From: an uncultured Lentisphaerota bacterium
GTDB taxonomy: Bacteria; Verrucomicrobiota; Kiritimatiellia; RFP12; UBA1067
DNA: 49,949 nt
NCBI GenBank assembly: GCA_900320225.1
Contig: ONRL01000021.1
Coordinates: 1 to 49,949, forward strand
Direction: 5' to 3'
Shown: positions 15,784 through 24,151 of the stretch, one piece after another
Layout: each line of letters starts with the position of its first letter
Numbering within the stretch: position 1 is the stretch's first letter
Notes under the pieces: generated by a model
The model's input: only the letters and a program-made list of their open reading frames with translations
The model's database searches: none
Told to the model about the DNA's origin: nothing
Translations under genes and position numbers: made by a program

Positions 15784-17166
15784 TCATGCCTCCTCGAAAT
15801 CGAATCCGCGCACCTTGGCGATCGTCACGTCGATGAACGTGCCGACCTCGGCCGCACGGCGCAGGTGCACCACGCCGTCCACGTCCGGCGCCTGCGAGGC
15901 GAGACGCGCCACGCCCGGCGCCACCACGAGCGCGCGGAAGGTCCGGCCCACGTACTTGCGCGCCTTCGCGGACCAGATGCGTTTCTGGAGCGCCATCACT
16001 TCGCCCGCGCGGCGTTCCGCCACGGCGAGGGAAGGACGGCGCGGCAACTTCGCCGCGGGCGTCCCCTCCTCGGGCGAGAACGCGAATACGCCAAGGTGGT
16101 CGAACGACATGCGCTTCACGTCCGCGAGCATCCGCGTGAATGCCGCCGGCGTCTCGCCGGGGAAGCCCGTCATCACGGTCGTGCGCAATGTCACGCCCGG
16201 CACCGCCGCGCGCAGACGCTCCGCCGCCTCCCGCGTGGCCTTCACGGCCGACCCGCGCGCCATCGCCTGGAGAATCTTCGGATCCGTGTGCTGGAGCGGC
16301 ACGTCGATGTACTTCACGGCGTGCGGGGAGGTGTTCATCCAGTCGAGGAACGCGTCCGTGATCTCGCTCGGGTAGGAATAGAGCACGCGCACCCAGAAGT
16401 CGCCGGGAATCTTGTCAAGTGCCCGGAGGAGCGTCACGAGGTTCGTGCCGTCGCGGAAATCGACGCCGTACAGCATCGGGTCCTGCGCGATCACGTTCAA
16501 CTCCTTCACGCCCGTCTTGACAAGCGCGCGCGCCTCGGCAAGGACGCTCTTGAGCGGACGCGACCGGAACTTCCCGCGGATCGCGGGAATCGCGCAGTAC
16601 GCACAGCGGTGCGCGCACCCTTCCGCCACCTTGAGATACGCAAACGCCGCGCCCGTGAGACGCAGCGCGGGGATGGGCGGGTCGAAAACCTTCTTCGGCA
16701 GGCCGGGGGGAACAGTAGCGCTTTTTGAAGCGGCAAGAGTGCCGCTTCCCCGAGGTGAGCCTTCTCGGTCGCGCAGGAGCGCGACCCTCCCGTTGCAGTT
16801 TCGGGGAAGCGACACTCTTGTCGTTTCCTCAACCACTTGCGTAATGTGGTCGAGCGCGTCGACGCCGAGAACGGCGTCGAGGTCGGGAAACGCCTTCAGC
16901 ACCTCCGCGCGGTAGCGCTGCACGAAGCACCCCGCCGCGACCACCGCCTTGCAGCGCCCTGCCCGCTTCAGCTCGCACGCGCGCGCGATCTCGGCGGCGG
17001 CCTCCTCGCGCGCCGACTCGATGAACGCGCACGTGTTCACGAGGATCACGTCCGCGTTGTCGGGATCCGGCGCGAGCGTGTGGCCCGCCTTCAGGAGATG
17101 TCCGCTCATCACCTGCAGGTCCACCGCGTTCTTCGCGCAGCCGAGCGAGACGAGACCGATGGTCAT
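15784..17166 (-). CDS. rimO: Ribosomal protein S12 methylthiotransferase RimO with in-frame repeat insert
   Basis: The 460-residue MiaB/RimO-type enzyme would methylthiolate an aspartate of ribosomal protein S12. The N-terminal UPF0004 domain has cluster cysteines C10 (SLGCAKN), C46 (NTCAF) and C80 (AGCF). The radical SAM motif is C184-x3-C188-x2-C191 (CAHRCAYC). A C-terminal TRAM-like region follows, ending VRGFDFEEA. Residues about 114-147 (RVALLRDREGSPRGSGTLAA region) are encoded by three palindromic modules between the two domains and have no counterpart in the family. The start overlaps the GH2 stop as ATGA. Confidence 0.9.
   Translation of the reverse strand: MTIGLVSLGCAKNAVDLQVMSGHLLKAGHTLAPDPDNADVILVNTCAFIESAREEAAAEIARACELKRAGRCKAVVAAGCFVQRYRAEVLKAFPDLDAVLGVDALDHITQVVEETTRVSLPRNCNGRVALLRDREGSPRGSGTLAASKSATVPPGLPKKVFDPPIPALRLTGAAFAYLKVAEGCAHRCAYCAIPAIRGKFRSRPLKSVLAEARALVKTGVKELNVIAQDPMLYGVDFRDGTNLVTLLRALDKIPGDFWVRVLYSYPSEITDAFLDWMNTSPHAVKYIDVPLQHTDPKILQAMARGSAVKATREAAERLRAAVPGVTLRTTVMTGFPGETPAAFTRMLADVKRMSFDHLGVFAFSPEEGTPAAKLPRRPSLAVAERRAGEVMALQKRIWSAKARKYVGRTFRALVVAPGVARLASQAPDVDGVVHLRRAAEVGTFIDVTIAKVRGFDFEEA
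16727..16827. repeat. Three palindromic modules inside rimO
   Basis: 16727-16748 has arms gaagcggca and tgccgcttc with loop agag. 16767-16786 is ggtcgcgcaggagcgcgacc. 16806-16827 has arms gaagcgaca and tgtcgtttc (one G-T pair) with loop ctct. The insert keeps the rimO frame. Confidence 0.9.
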
Positions 17167-20100
17167 TGGGCCCCCTTCTTCGCGGACGTGAACGTGACGG
17201 ACCACTGTTCGCGCTGGATCGGGAAAATGTACTCCGCCTCGGGCTTCGGCCCGCAGCTCGCGCCGCCGAGGCCGAGCTGGCGGAGGTCGAGGTTGAGGCA
17301 CGTCTCCGCGCGCGGCGGTTTCACGTTCCAGATGCGCTGCTGCTTGTCGCGGTGGCGCGCGAACTCGAGGTCCTCCCACGTGTGATGAAGCGCCTGCACG
17401 AAGAGCGGCACGCTGCCGCGCACGCGCACGCCCGCGCCGGTTGCATCCGTGAGCGCCGCCCACCGCACGTCGCTCTTGTAGCCGTTGTCCTGCGGACGCA
17501 CGTAATCCACGTACTGCTCCGTCACCGTGGACGCCCATTTCCCGACGAACGAGCCCGTGCAGCGGTCGACGTAGTTCTCCCACGGTCCCCTTCCGTACCA
17601 CGCGAAGTTCTCAAGCCCCGGCTCGAGCATGAGCGAGAGGCCGAGGCGCGGCAGGGCTGACGGCATGCGCCCGTAGGGCGTCACATCGTTCTTGATGGTG
17701 AACGACCCGTCGCCCGCGAAGACGTAGTCCGCCACGTGCGTGAAGCCGGCGGACTTCGCGCCCTGCACCTCCACGACGGCGCGCACGCCTCCCGGAATCG
17801 CCGTGAGCGAACGCGTGTGGTAGCGGAGCTGCGTGAGGCCGCTCTGGTAGATGTTGCCGTAGCCGAGCTTCATCGGCGCGTCGGCGCGCCCGCGCAGCCA
17901 GATGTCGTTGTCCGTGAGCGCGCGCATGACGGTGAGGCGCGGACCGCGCACCACGCCGTCGCGGTCCTGGAGGATCACGCGCCCGTCCATCTCCAGGAAC
18001 GAGAGCGTGCCCGTGGCGCGGCTGAACACGGCCTTCGTGGTGCCGACCTGGACTTTGATGGAACCGTCTTGAAGCGGCGAGAGCGCCGCTTCCCCGAGTT
18101 TGTTCTGAAGCGGCGAGAGCGCCGCTTCCCCGAGGGGGGCCTTCTCGGTCGCGCAGGAGCGCGACCCTCCCAGCGCGATCTGGTCGCGTGCGACGGCGTG
18201 GCCCTTCTCCGCCCACAACGTATCCTTCTTCAGGCGGAAGGCGACGTTGAGGAAATATTCCACGCCCGGCTTTAGTGCGCCGTAGTTCGGCCACGGAAGC
18301 AGCGCGCGCGCGCCCGGCTCGACCGGCGGCACCTCGAACGTGCCCTTCGCCGCCACTTCGCCGTCGGCGAGCAGCTCCCACATGCCGTCGAAAGCGTCCG
18401 CGCGCGTGAAGGAGAAGCGGTTCCACAGCTCGAGGCCGTCGCCCTTCCGCGACACGACGAGGTTGCGGTGGACGTGTCCGACCTCCACGAGCTTCGGCGT
18501 CACGTGGCGTTCGGCGTCGATCACGCCGTTCGCGCAGAAGTTGCCGTCGTTCGGCTCGTCGAAGTCGCCGCCGTAGGCGAGGTAGCGCTGGCGCTTCCCG
18601 TCGGGGCCGAGGCGGTCGGTCTCCTTCCACACCGCCTGGTCCACCCAGTCCCAGATGCAGCCGCCCACGAGGGAATCGCTCGCGTAGAACGCGTCCCAGT
18701 ATTCCTTGAAGTTGCCGAGCGCGTTGCCCATGCAGTGCGCGTACTCGAAGAAGAACTGCGTCTTCTTGAAGAGGCCGCGTCCCTTCGTGTAGGCGATCGT
18801 CGGGTAGCCGGGGCCGTCCCAGGTGAAGCGCTCGCAGTCCTGGCGGTAGACCATCGGCAGGGTGGGGTCGAGCGGGCGGCATGCCTCGTTGACGATGTCG
18901 AACGTGGGGCCCTGCCCGGCCTCGTTACCCCAGCTCCACGAGAACACGCAGGCGTTGTTGCGCCAGTTGATCACCATGTCGCGGCAGCGGTCCACGTGCG
19001 CCTGCGTCCAGCTCGGCGGCGAGGCGAGGCACTTCACGCCGTAGCCCATGCCGTGGCTTTCCACGTTCGCCTCGGCCTGCACGTAGAGCCCGTAGCGGTC
19101 GCAGAGGTGGTAGAAGTAGGGGTCGTTCGGGTAGTGCGAGGTGCGCACGGTGTCGATGTTGAAGCGCTTCATCAGCAGCACGTCGCGGAGCATCTCCTCG
19201 CGCGACACGCTGCGTCCGTTCACGGGCGAGGCGTCGTGGCGGTTCACGCCCTTGAACTTCACGGCGCGGCCGTTGATCCACACCGCGCCGGACGGGCGCA
19301 CCTCCACCTTCTTGAGGCCGAGCTTGCAGGTGCGGATGTCGTCGCCCGCCGTGACGACGAGCGTGTAGAGGTAGGGATCCTCCGCGCTCCAGAGGCGCGC
19401 GTTGGGGACGTCCAGGTGCAGGCGGCCGTTACGCGCGGCGAACGTGCCCACGGGCGCGTAGGTGGCGTCGTAGAGGGTGGCGGAGGCGGTCGCGACGGAG
19501 CGCGACCCTCCCGTTGGGGACGTTTCGGTCGCGCGGGAGCGCGACCCTCCCAGTTCAACGTCGAGGTCGATGGTGGCGTCGCGGTAGTTGTTGACGAGGT
19601 CCACGGTGGCGTGGAAATCGCGTATCTCCGTCTTCGGCGTCGCGAAGAGCATCACGTTGCGGTAGATGCCGGAGTAGCGGAAGAAGTCCTGGTCCTCGAG
19701 GTACGCGCCGTCGCTCCAGCGGTAGACCTCCACGGCGAGCAGGTTGTCGCCGGGACGGAGGTACTTCGTGACGTTGAACTCGTGGGCCGTGCAGCTGTCC
19801 TCGCTGTAGCCCACCTTCTCGCCGTTCACCCACACGTAGTAGGCGCTGTACACGCCCTCGAAGCGCAGGTACACGGTGCGGTCCTTCCACGCGTCCGGCA
19901 CGGTGAACGTGGTGCGGTAGGACGAAACGGGGTTGTAGTCGCGGTCCGTGTAGGGCGGATTGTCGGGGTGGGGATAGGGGATGTTCGAGTAAATCGGTAT
20001 GCCGTAGCCCTTCAGCTCCACGCAGCTCGGCACGTCGATGTCGTACCAGCCGGAGTCGTCGAAGCCGGGCTTGTAGAAATCCTTCGGACGCTGCGACGGG

Positions 20101-20756
20101 GCGCCGCACCAGTTGTAGCGCCACGTGCCTTTGAGCGATTTCACCCACGGCGTCTGCGGCAGCTCGGCCGTGAAGGCGTCCTCCACGCGCGCGAGCGGGA
20201 ACGAGTAGGCGCGCGCGGGCTCCACGTTCACGTAGTTGACGAGCTCGTTCTCCCACTCGGGGGCCTTCTCCTTCGCGCGCTGGGCGCGCACCTTCGCGAG
20301 CGTGGCGTCGCGCACGTCCGCCCACTGCGGACCGTGCGTCTCGCGCAGGTCGGTCCATTCGAGGCGTCCCGCCTCCGTCGGCACGGACTTGAGGCGCGTC
20401 TCCACGAAGTGGCGCAGGGCGGCCTCGGTGCCGGCCACGTCGGAGCCGTGGAAGTACATCACGCCGTTGCGCAGACCGTACTTCCAGGCGCCCTTCGCGT
20501 CCCAGGGCTGCGTGGACACGTAGAAGTCGCCGGCGAACGCGGGCGCGTAGCCGAGCACCTGCACCTCCACGCCCGTCACGCGCTTCACCTCGGCGGCGAG
20601 CGTGCGCATGAGCGCGTAGGTGGCCTTCGTCTCGTCCTTGCTCGCGTGGATGCGGAACGGACGCGGGTCGTTGCGCTCGATGCTGAACGTCTCGGCGGCA
20701 AGCGGCCCTGCCGCCGAGACAGCCACGAGCAGGCAGCAGAGGTTCAGCGCCTTCAC
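17163..20756 (-). CDS. Exported GH2 beta-galactosidase-like enzyme with two in-frame repeat inserts
   Basis: The 1197-residue protein starts at GTG 20756, overlapping the dCMP deaminase stop as GTGA. It has a signal peptide (LNLCCLLVAVSAAGPLAAE), an extra N-terminal alpha/beta region of about 120 residues resembling the non-catalytic domain of GH20/GH67 enzymes, then a GH2 sugar-binding sandwich (SYRTTFTVPDAWKDRTVYL), an immunoglobulin-like domain, a TIM barrel and a beta-galactosidase small-chain region. The acid/base is E612 in WGNEAGQG and the nucleophile E671 in FFEYAHCMGN. Residues 404-423 and 864-896 (GGSRSRATE, GGSRSCATE and GEAALSPLQ types) are encoded by palindromic modules. It probably cleaves beta-galactosides or related glycans in the periplasm or outside the cell. 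Confidence 0.9.
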   Translation of the reverse strand: MKALNLCCLLVAVSAAGPLAAETFSIERNDPRPFRIHASKDETKATYALMRTLAAEVKRVTGVEVQVLGYAPAFAGDFYVSTQPWDAKGAWKYGLRNGVMYFHGSDVAGTEAALRHFVETRLKSVPTEAGRLEWTDLRETHGPQWADVRDATLAKVRAQRAKEKAPEWENELVNYVNVEPARAYSFPLARVEDAFTAELPQTPWVKSLKGTWRYNWCGAPSQRPKDFYKPGFDDSGWYDIDVPSCVELKGYGIPIYSNIPYPHPDNPPYTDRDYNPVSSYRTTFTVPDAWKDRTVYLRFEGVYSAYYVWVNGEKVGYSEDSCTAHEFNVTKYLRPGDNLLAVEVYRWSDGAYLEDQDFFRYSGIYRNVMLFATPKTEIRDFHATVDLVNNYRDATIDLDVELGGSRSRATETSPTGGSRSVATASATLYDATYAPVGTFAARNGRLHLDVPNARLWSAEDPYLYTLVVTAGDDIRTCKLGLKKVEVRPSGAVWINGRAVKFKGVNRHDASPVNGRSVSREEMLRDVLLMKRFNIDTVRTSHYPNDPYFYHLCDRYGLYVQAEANVESHGMGYGVKCLASPPSWTQAHVDRCRDMVINWRNNACVFSWSWGNEAGQGPTFDIVNEACRPLDPTLPMVYRQDCERFTWDGPGYPTIAYTKGRGLFKKTQFFFEYAHCMGNALGNFKEYWDAFYASDSLVGGCIWDWVDQAVWKETDRLGPDGKRQRYLAYGGDFDEPNDGNFCANGVIDAERHVTPKLVEVGHVHRNLVVSRKGDGLELWNRFSFTRADAFDGMWELLADGEVAAKGTFEVPPVEPGARALLPWPNYGALKPGVEYFLNVAFRLKKDTLWAEKGHAVARDQIALGGSRSCATEKAPLGEAALSPLQNKLGEAALSPLQDGSIKVQVGTTKAVFSRATGTLSFLEMDGRVILQDRDGVVRGPRLTVMRALTDNDIWLRGRADAPMKLGYGNIYQSGLTQLRYHTRSLTAIPGGVRAVVEVQGAKSAGFTHVADYVFAGDGSFTIKNDVTPYGRMPSALPRLGLSLMLEPGLENFAWYGRGPWENYVDRCTGSFVGKWASTVTEQYVDYVRPQDNGYKSDVRWAALTDATGAGVRVRGSVPLFVQALHHTWEDLEFARHRDKQQRIWNVKPPRAETCLNLDLRQLGLGGASCGPKPEAEYIFPIQREQWSVTFTSAKKGAQ
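18071..18166. repeat. Three palindromic modules inside the GH2 gene (C-terminal side)
   Basis: 18071-18092 and 18107-18128 are identical 22-bp modules (gaagcggcg-agag-cgccgcttc), separated by 14 bases. 18147-18166 is ggtcgcgcaggagcgcgacc, the same as at 16767 in rimO, with the same cttctc lead. Confidence 0.9.
19488..19546. repeat. Two palindromic modules inside the GH2 gene (N-terminal side)
   Basis: 19488-19507 is ggtcgcgacggagcgcgacc and 19527-19546 is ggtcgcgcgggagcgcgacc. Both are followed by cctccc. They fall between beta-strands of a GH2 sandwich or linker region. Confidence 0.88.
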
Positions 20757-21241
20757 TGCGCCGGCTCCTTCAGGGCGAAGCTGCGGCACTTCACGCCGGC
20801 CTGGCGGAACATCTCCTTCACCGTGTCGAGGAAGGCGGTGTAGTCGCCGCCGTACACCACCTCGGAGATGCCGGAGTTGATGATCAGCTTCGCGCACGTG
20901 AGACAGGGCGAAAGCGTGATGTAGATCGTTCCGCCGCTCACGTTCACGCCGTAGCGCGCGGCCTGGCAGATCGCGTTCTGCTCGGCGTGCACGCAGAGGC
21001 ACTCGTCGAGGCCCTTCCCGCTCGGCGTCTTGCCCGCGCAGCGCGGGCAGCCGCCGTCGAAGCAGTTCTTCACGCCGCGCGGCGTGCCGTTGTAGCCGGT
21101 GGAGAGGAGGTGGTTCTCCTTCGTGATCACCGCCGCCACCTTCCGGCGCGAGCAGTTCGACCGCTTGGCGACCACCTGGGCGATCTCCATGAAGTACTCG
21201 TCCCAGCTGGGACGCGTGTCGTTCTTCGACTTCCGCTTCAT
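20753..21241 (-). CDS. dCMP/cytidine deaminase family protein
   Basis: The 162-residue zinc deaminase has HAEQNAI (zinc His and catalytic Glu) and PCLTC (zinc cysteines), plus a Cys-rich insert CFDGGCPRC typical of ComEB/dCMP deaminases. It would convert dCMP to dUMP for dTTP synthesis in the cytoplasm. ATG 21241 follows the upstream stop by one base, and its own stop overlaps the next start, so it sits inside a tight operon with unrelated sugar genes. Confidence 0.9.
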   Translation of the reverse strand: MKRKSKNDTRPSWDEYFMEIAQVVAKRSNCSRRKVAAVITKENHLLSTGYNGTPRGVKNCFDGGCPRCAGKTPSGKGLDECLCVHAEQNAICQAARYGVNVSGGTIYITLSPCLTCAKLIINSGISEVVYGGDYTAFLDTVKEMFRQAGVKCRSFALKEPAQ

Positions 21242-21242
21242 G

Positions 21243-22589
21243 TCAGCATCCCTGGAGGAGCAGGCCGGTCGAGGCGAGGTCGCGCGCGTCGAGCGCGTAG
21301 ACGGGGTCGATCTCGACGGGCACGTTGTCGGCCACGGTCACGCCCGCCGCCGCGAGCTGGCGGCGCCACTTCGCCTGCAGGTCGGCCTGGCAGGTGGCGG
21401 GGGAGTCCTTGCCCTCCGCGTTCTTGACGGGCGAGAACTCGTCGCGCCGGTCGAACGCGAAGCACGAGGCGCCCTTCGCGTCCGCAAGCGCGTCGAAGAT
21501 GAACTTCTCGAACTTGTAGCCGTTCGGCTCCGTCGGCTTCACGGTCTTGCCGGAGGCGTCCACGTACGGGATCTTCTTGTGCGCGAGGTGGAGCGGCATC
21601 GCCTTCGCGGCCTCCTTCTCGAGGAAGGCGCGGTCGAACACGTGGATCGCGGGGGAGCCGTACTTGAAGTAGAGCTCGCCGTCCGCGCGGCGGCGGTTGT
21701 TCATCTCGTCCGTCATCTCCGTGTACTCGATCATGTCGAAGTGGCCGTCGCGCTTCACGACCATGCCGAGGCCCTCGTAGGGGTCGCGCTTGGCGGTGAG
21801 CTTGAGGGAGTACTCGCTCTTCTCGAGCGTGTGGAGGCCGATGAACGCGGGGTCGGCCACGTCCACGAGCGGGTTGTCCACCTGGAAGTAGAAGAGCGTC
21901 TTCACGCCGCGTTCGCGCATGTTCTTGAAGCAGCCGTTCGCCTTCAGGGCGGCGATCATGCCGCCGTGGCCGTCCGGGCTCATGAAGATGTGGCCGGGGC
22001 CGTCGAGGATGATCTTGCCGTCGGGCGTCATGCCGGGCCACATGCCCTGCTTGAAGAAGATCACGTCGACCGGGTCGAGCCCGAAGTAGTCGTTCTCCTC
22101 GAAGTGCGCCACGGTGGCGGCGTAGTTCGCGGCGCTCGTCATCACGTAGAACGGGATCGGCGTCTTGTAGCGGAGGGTGAGCGCGAGGATCTTGCGCGCG
22201 TGGAAGTAGAAGAGCGACGCGCCCGTGATCGGGCCGATCGAGTAGGCGCCCTTCGGGCCGTCGAAGCCGAGGCGCGAGCCCTGCCCGCCCGCGACGAGCA
22301 GCACGCCCACGTGCCCGGCGGCGAGTTCCTTCTCGCCGGCGTCGACGGCGCGCTTCAGCGCCGCGCCCTTCAGCTCGTGCACCTTCGGGGCGGTGGGCTT
22401 GCCCTTCTTCGCGGCGGGCGCGCCGCCGCCGGCGACCATCGCCCGGCACCGCGCCAGTTCCTTGAAGTCGATCGTCTCGACCTGCGCGAGGAGCGCCTTG
22501 CGCTCCGCCGCGGAGAGTTTCTTCCAGAACTGCAGGACGTGTCCCTGCCCGTTCTTCTCCAATGCCGTCTTGGCCTGTTCGTATGTCAT
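21243..22589 (-). CDS. Eukaryotic-type UDP-sugar pyrophosphorylase
   Basis: The 448-residue UDPGP-family nucleotidyltransferase has LLVAGGQGSRLGFDGPKG, the nucleotide-binding loop, and GHIFMSPDGHGGM, where the family has an (N/S)PDGNGG-like loop. It would make UDP-N-acetylglucosamine or UDP-glucose from UTP and sugar-1-phosphate. The UAP1-like layout and the NagA-like gene in the same operon slightly favour an amino sugar, but the substrate cannot be fixed from sequence. The start at 22589 has GGAAGG upstream, and TATACT boxes lie at 22620-22630. It is the first gene of a five-gene operon. Confidence 0.88.
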   Translation of the reverse strand: MTYEQAKTALEKNGQGHVLQFWKKLSAAERKALLAQVETIDFKELARCRAMVAGGGAPAAKKGKPTAPKVHELKGAALKRAVDAGEKELAAGHVGVLLVAGGQGSRLGFDGPKGAYSIGPITGASLFYFHARKILALTLRYKTPIPFYVMTSAANYAATVAHFEENDYFGLDPVDVIFFKQGMWPGMTPDGKIILDGPGHIFMSPDGHGGMIAALKANGCFKNMRERGVKTLFYFQVDNPLVDVADPAFIGLHTLEKSEYSLKLTAKRDPYEGLGMVVKRDGHFDMIEYTEMTDEMNNRRRADGELYFKYGSPAIHVFDRAFLEKEAAKAMPLHLAHKKIPYVDASGKTVKPTEPNGYKFEKFIFDALADAKGASCFAFDRRDEFSPVKNAEGKDSPATCQADLQAKWRRQLAAAGVTVADNVPVEIDPVYALDARDLASTGLLLQGC

Positions 22590-22619
22590 CTTGACCTTCC
22601 GTGGTTCAGTTGAAATTGC

Positions 22620-22630
22620 AGTATAGTATA
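22620..22630 (-). promoter_or_regulatory. -10 elements before the UDP-sugar pyrophosphorylase operon
   Basis: On the minus strand, two overlapping TATACT hexamers lie about 31-41 bases before the start codon. No convincing -35 is seen. The leader has a GGAAGG ribosome site. Confidence 0.45.
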
Positions 22631-22666
22631 CCAAAAAACGCGTGACTGAACGGCGTATTCTGGCTA

Positions 22667-23986
22667 TCAGCCAACGCCGAGCGACCAGCCGGGGCGGACG
22701 GGGGCGGTGAGGTAGGCGTTCGCGGCGGGGGTGTTCGTGATCCGCGTACCGTCCCAGAGCAACTTGCCCTTGCCCGCACGGGCCGCGACGTTGCCGAGGA
22801 GCAGCGTCTCGGCGAGCGGCACGGAGAAGCCGAAGCCCGTATTCGCCTCGCGGCGCTCCACGATGGCGTTGTAGAACTCGTGTACGTGTTCCGTGGACTT
22901 GTACCCCGGGAACTTCTTCATCTCCTTGCCGAGATGCTTCGGGAAGAAGCGGATCATCGAGTGGTGGCTGAACCAGATCACGCCCTTCGTGCCCTCGAAG
23001 ATCGTGCCCATCGGCGCGAACGGCGCCTTCTCCAAGTGGAACTCGCGCTCGTACTTCGCGATCACCGGCGGCAGGTTGAGGTATTCGCGCTTCGCGGGAT
23101 GGCCGTTCCGGCCGATGTGCGCCTTGTCGAACGGGATGCCGTCGCGGAGACCGTCGTACCAGTGCAAGGTGACAGGCGGCAGGTCGCCGCGCGCCGGGAA
23201 CCGATACTCGAGCGTGTCGCGCCACGCCCATGCGCCGGGGCAGGCGAACTGCACCTCCTGCGTCTCCACGGAGAGCGGATGCACGCTCCCGAGGTCGAGC
23301 GCCCAGAACGCGGCGTCCATGATGTGCGTGGCCATGTTGCCGATCGACCCGTTCCCGTAGTCGATCCAGCTGTGCCAGTCGTGCGGGTGCAGGCCGTTGT
23401 GGTCCTCGGTGGGGCCGTAGTAGTCGCATACGGGGCTGCCGCCGCACCAGAGGTCCCAGTCCATGCCCGCCGGCGGTTTCGCGGCCGGCGGACGGTATCG
23501 CATCGCGTTCACGCGGTCGTCGTAGCACCACACCTCGCGGATTTCGCCGATGAGGCCGCGCTTGATCGACTCCACGCACACCTGCATCGCCTTGGTGGAG
23601 TGTCCGAAATTGCCCACCTGCGTGACGATGCCGGACGCCTTCGCGGCCGCGCCCATCGCGCGCGCCTCCTCGAGCGTGTGCGCCATCGGCTTCTCCACGA
23701 ACACGTGGATGCCGCGCCGCGCCGCGAGGACGGTCGCGAGCGCGTGGTGGTGGTTGGGCGTGGCGATGAAGACGGCGTCGAGCGAATCGCCCATCTTGTC
23801 GAACAGCTCGCGGTAGTCGGCGAACGCCTCGAGGATCGAATGGACGCGCGCGCCGCAGCCGATCACCGCCACGCGCATCTGCGCGCCCTTTGCGATCTGA
23901 CGCGCGCGGGACTGCCCGAACGCCACGCCGCCGATGCCAAAGAGCGGAATCGCCGCCGCAGATTTGATAAAACTTCTCCTGTTCAT
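22667..23986 (-). CDS. Tat-exported Gfo/Idh/MocA oxidoreductase with shortened Rossmann fold
   Basis: The 439-residue protein has a twin-arginine signal (MNRRSFIKSAAA), a Rossmann start (MRVAVIGCGARV), IATPNHHHA, the hallmark FVEKPMA and a C-terminal Gfo/Idh/MocA domain (GGSPVCDYYGPTEDHNG, HPHDWHSWIDYGNGSIGNMATH). Such exported members act on sugars or sugar acids with tightly bound NAD(P). Only about a dozen residues separate GCGARV from DYRELFDKMG, where the family normally has about 45, so the second beta-strand and its cofactor-binding acidic residue appear missing. The start at 23986 has AGAAAGGA upstream. Confidence 0.85.
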   Translation of the reverse strand: MNRRSFIKSAAAIPLFGIGGVAFGQSRARQIAKGAQMRVAVIGCGARVHSILEAFADYRELFDKMGDSLDAVFIATPNHHHALATVLAARRGIHVFVEKPMAHTLEEARAMGAAAKASGIVTQVGNFGHSTKAMQVCVESIKRGLIGEIREVWCYDDRVNAMRYRPPAAKPPAGMDWDLWCGGSPVCDYYGPTEDHNGLHPHDWHSWIDYGNGSIGNMATHIMDAAFWALDLGSVHPLSVETQEVQFACPGAWAWRDTLEYRFPARGDLPPVTLHWYDGLRDGIPFDKAHIGRNGHPAKREYLNLPPVIAKYEREFHLEKAPFAPMGTIFEGTKGVIWFSHHSMIRFFPKHLGKEMKKFPGYKSTEHVHEFYNAIVERREANTGFGFSVPLAETLLLGNVAARAGKGKLLWDGTRITNTPAANAYLTAPVRPGWSLGVG

Positions 23987-24030
23987 CGATTATCCTTTCT
24001 GTTCAAATTACTTGAGTTGGGGAGTGATTG

Positions 24031-24144
24031 TTTTAGCCACAAAGAACACAAAGATCACAAAGGCAAAGATTTCTTGTGATGAGACAACTGTTATCTTTAG
24101 ATTTTGATTTTTGTGTTTCTTTGTGTCTCTTTGTGGCTAAAAAA
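24031..24144. terminator. Long imperfect inverted repeat downstream of glgB
   Basis: The left arm 24031-24062 (ttttagccacaaagaacaca, then aagatcacaaag) is complementary to the right arm 24111-24144 over about 30 bp with a few mismatches; the loop is about 48 bases. It lies between the glgB stop and the start of the oxidoreductase gene on the same strand and may terminate glgB transcripts. Such cacaaag-rich repeats also occur as dispersed elements in many genomes. Confidence 0.5.
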
Positions 24145-24151
24145 TCGGGGT

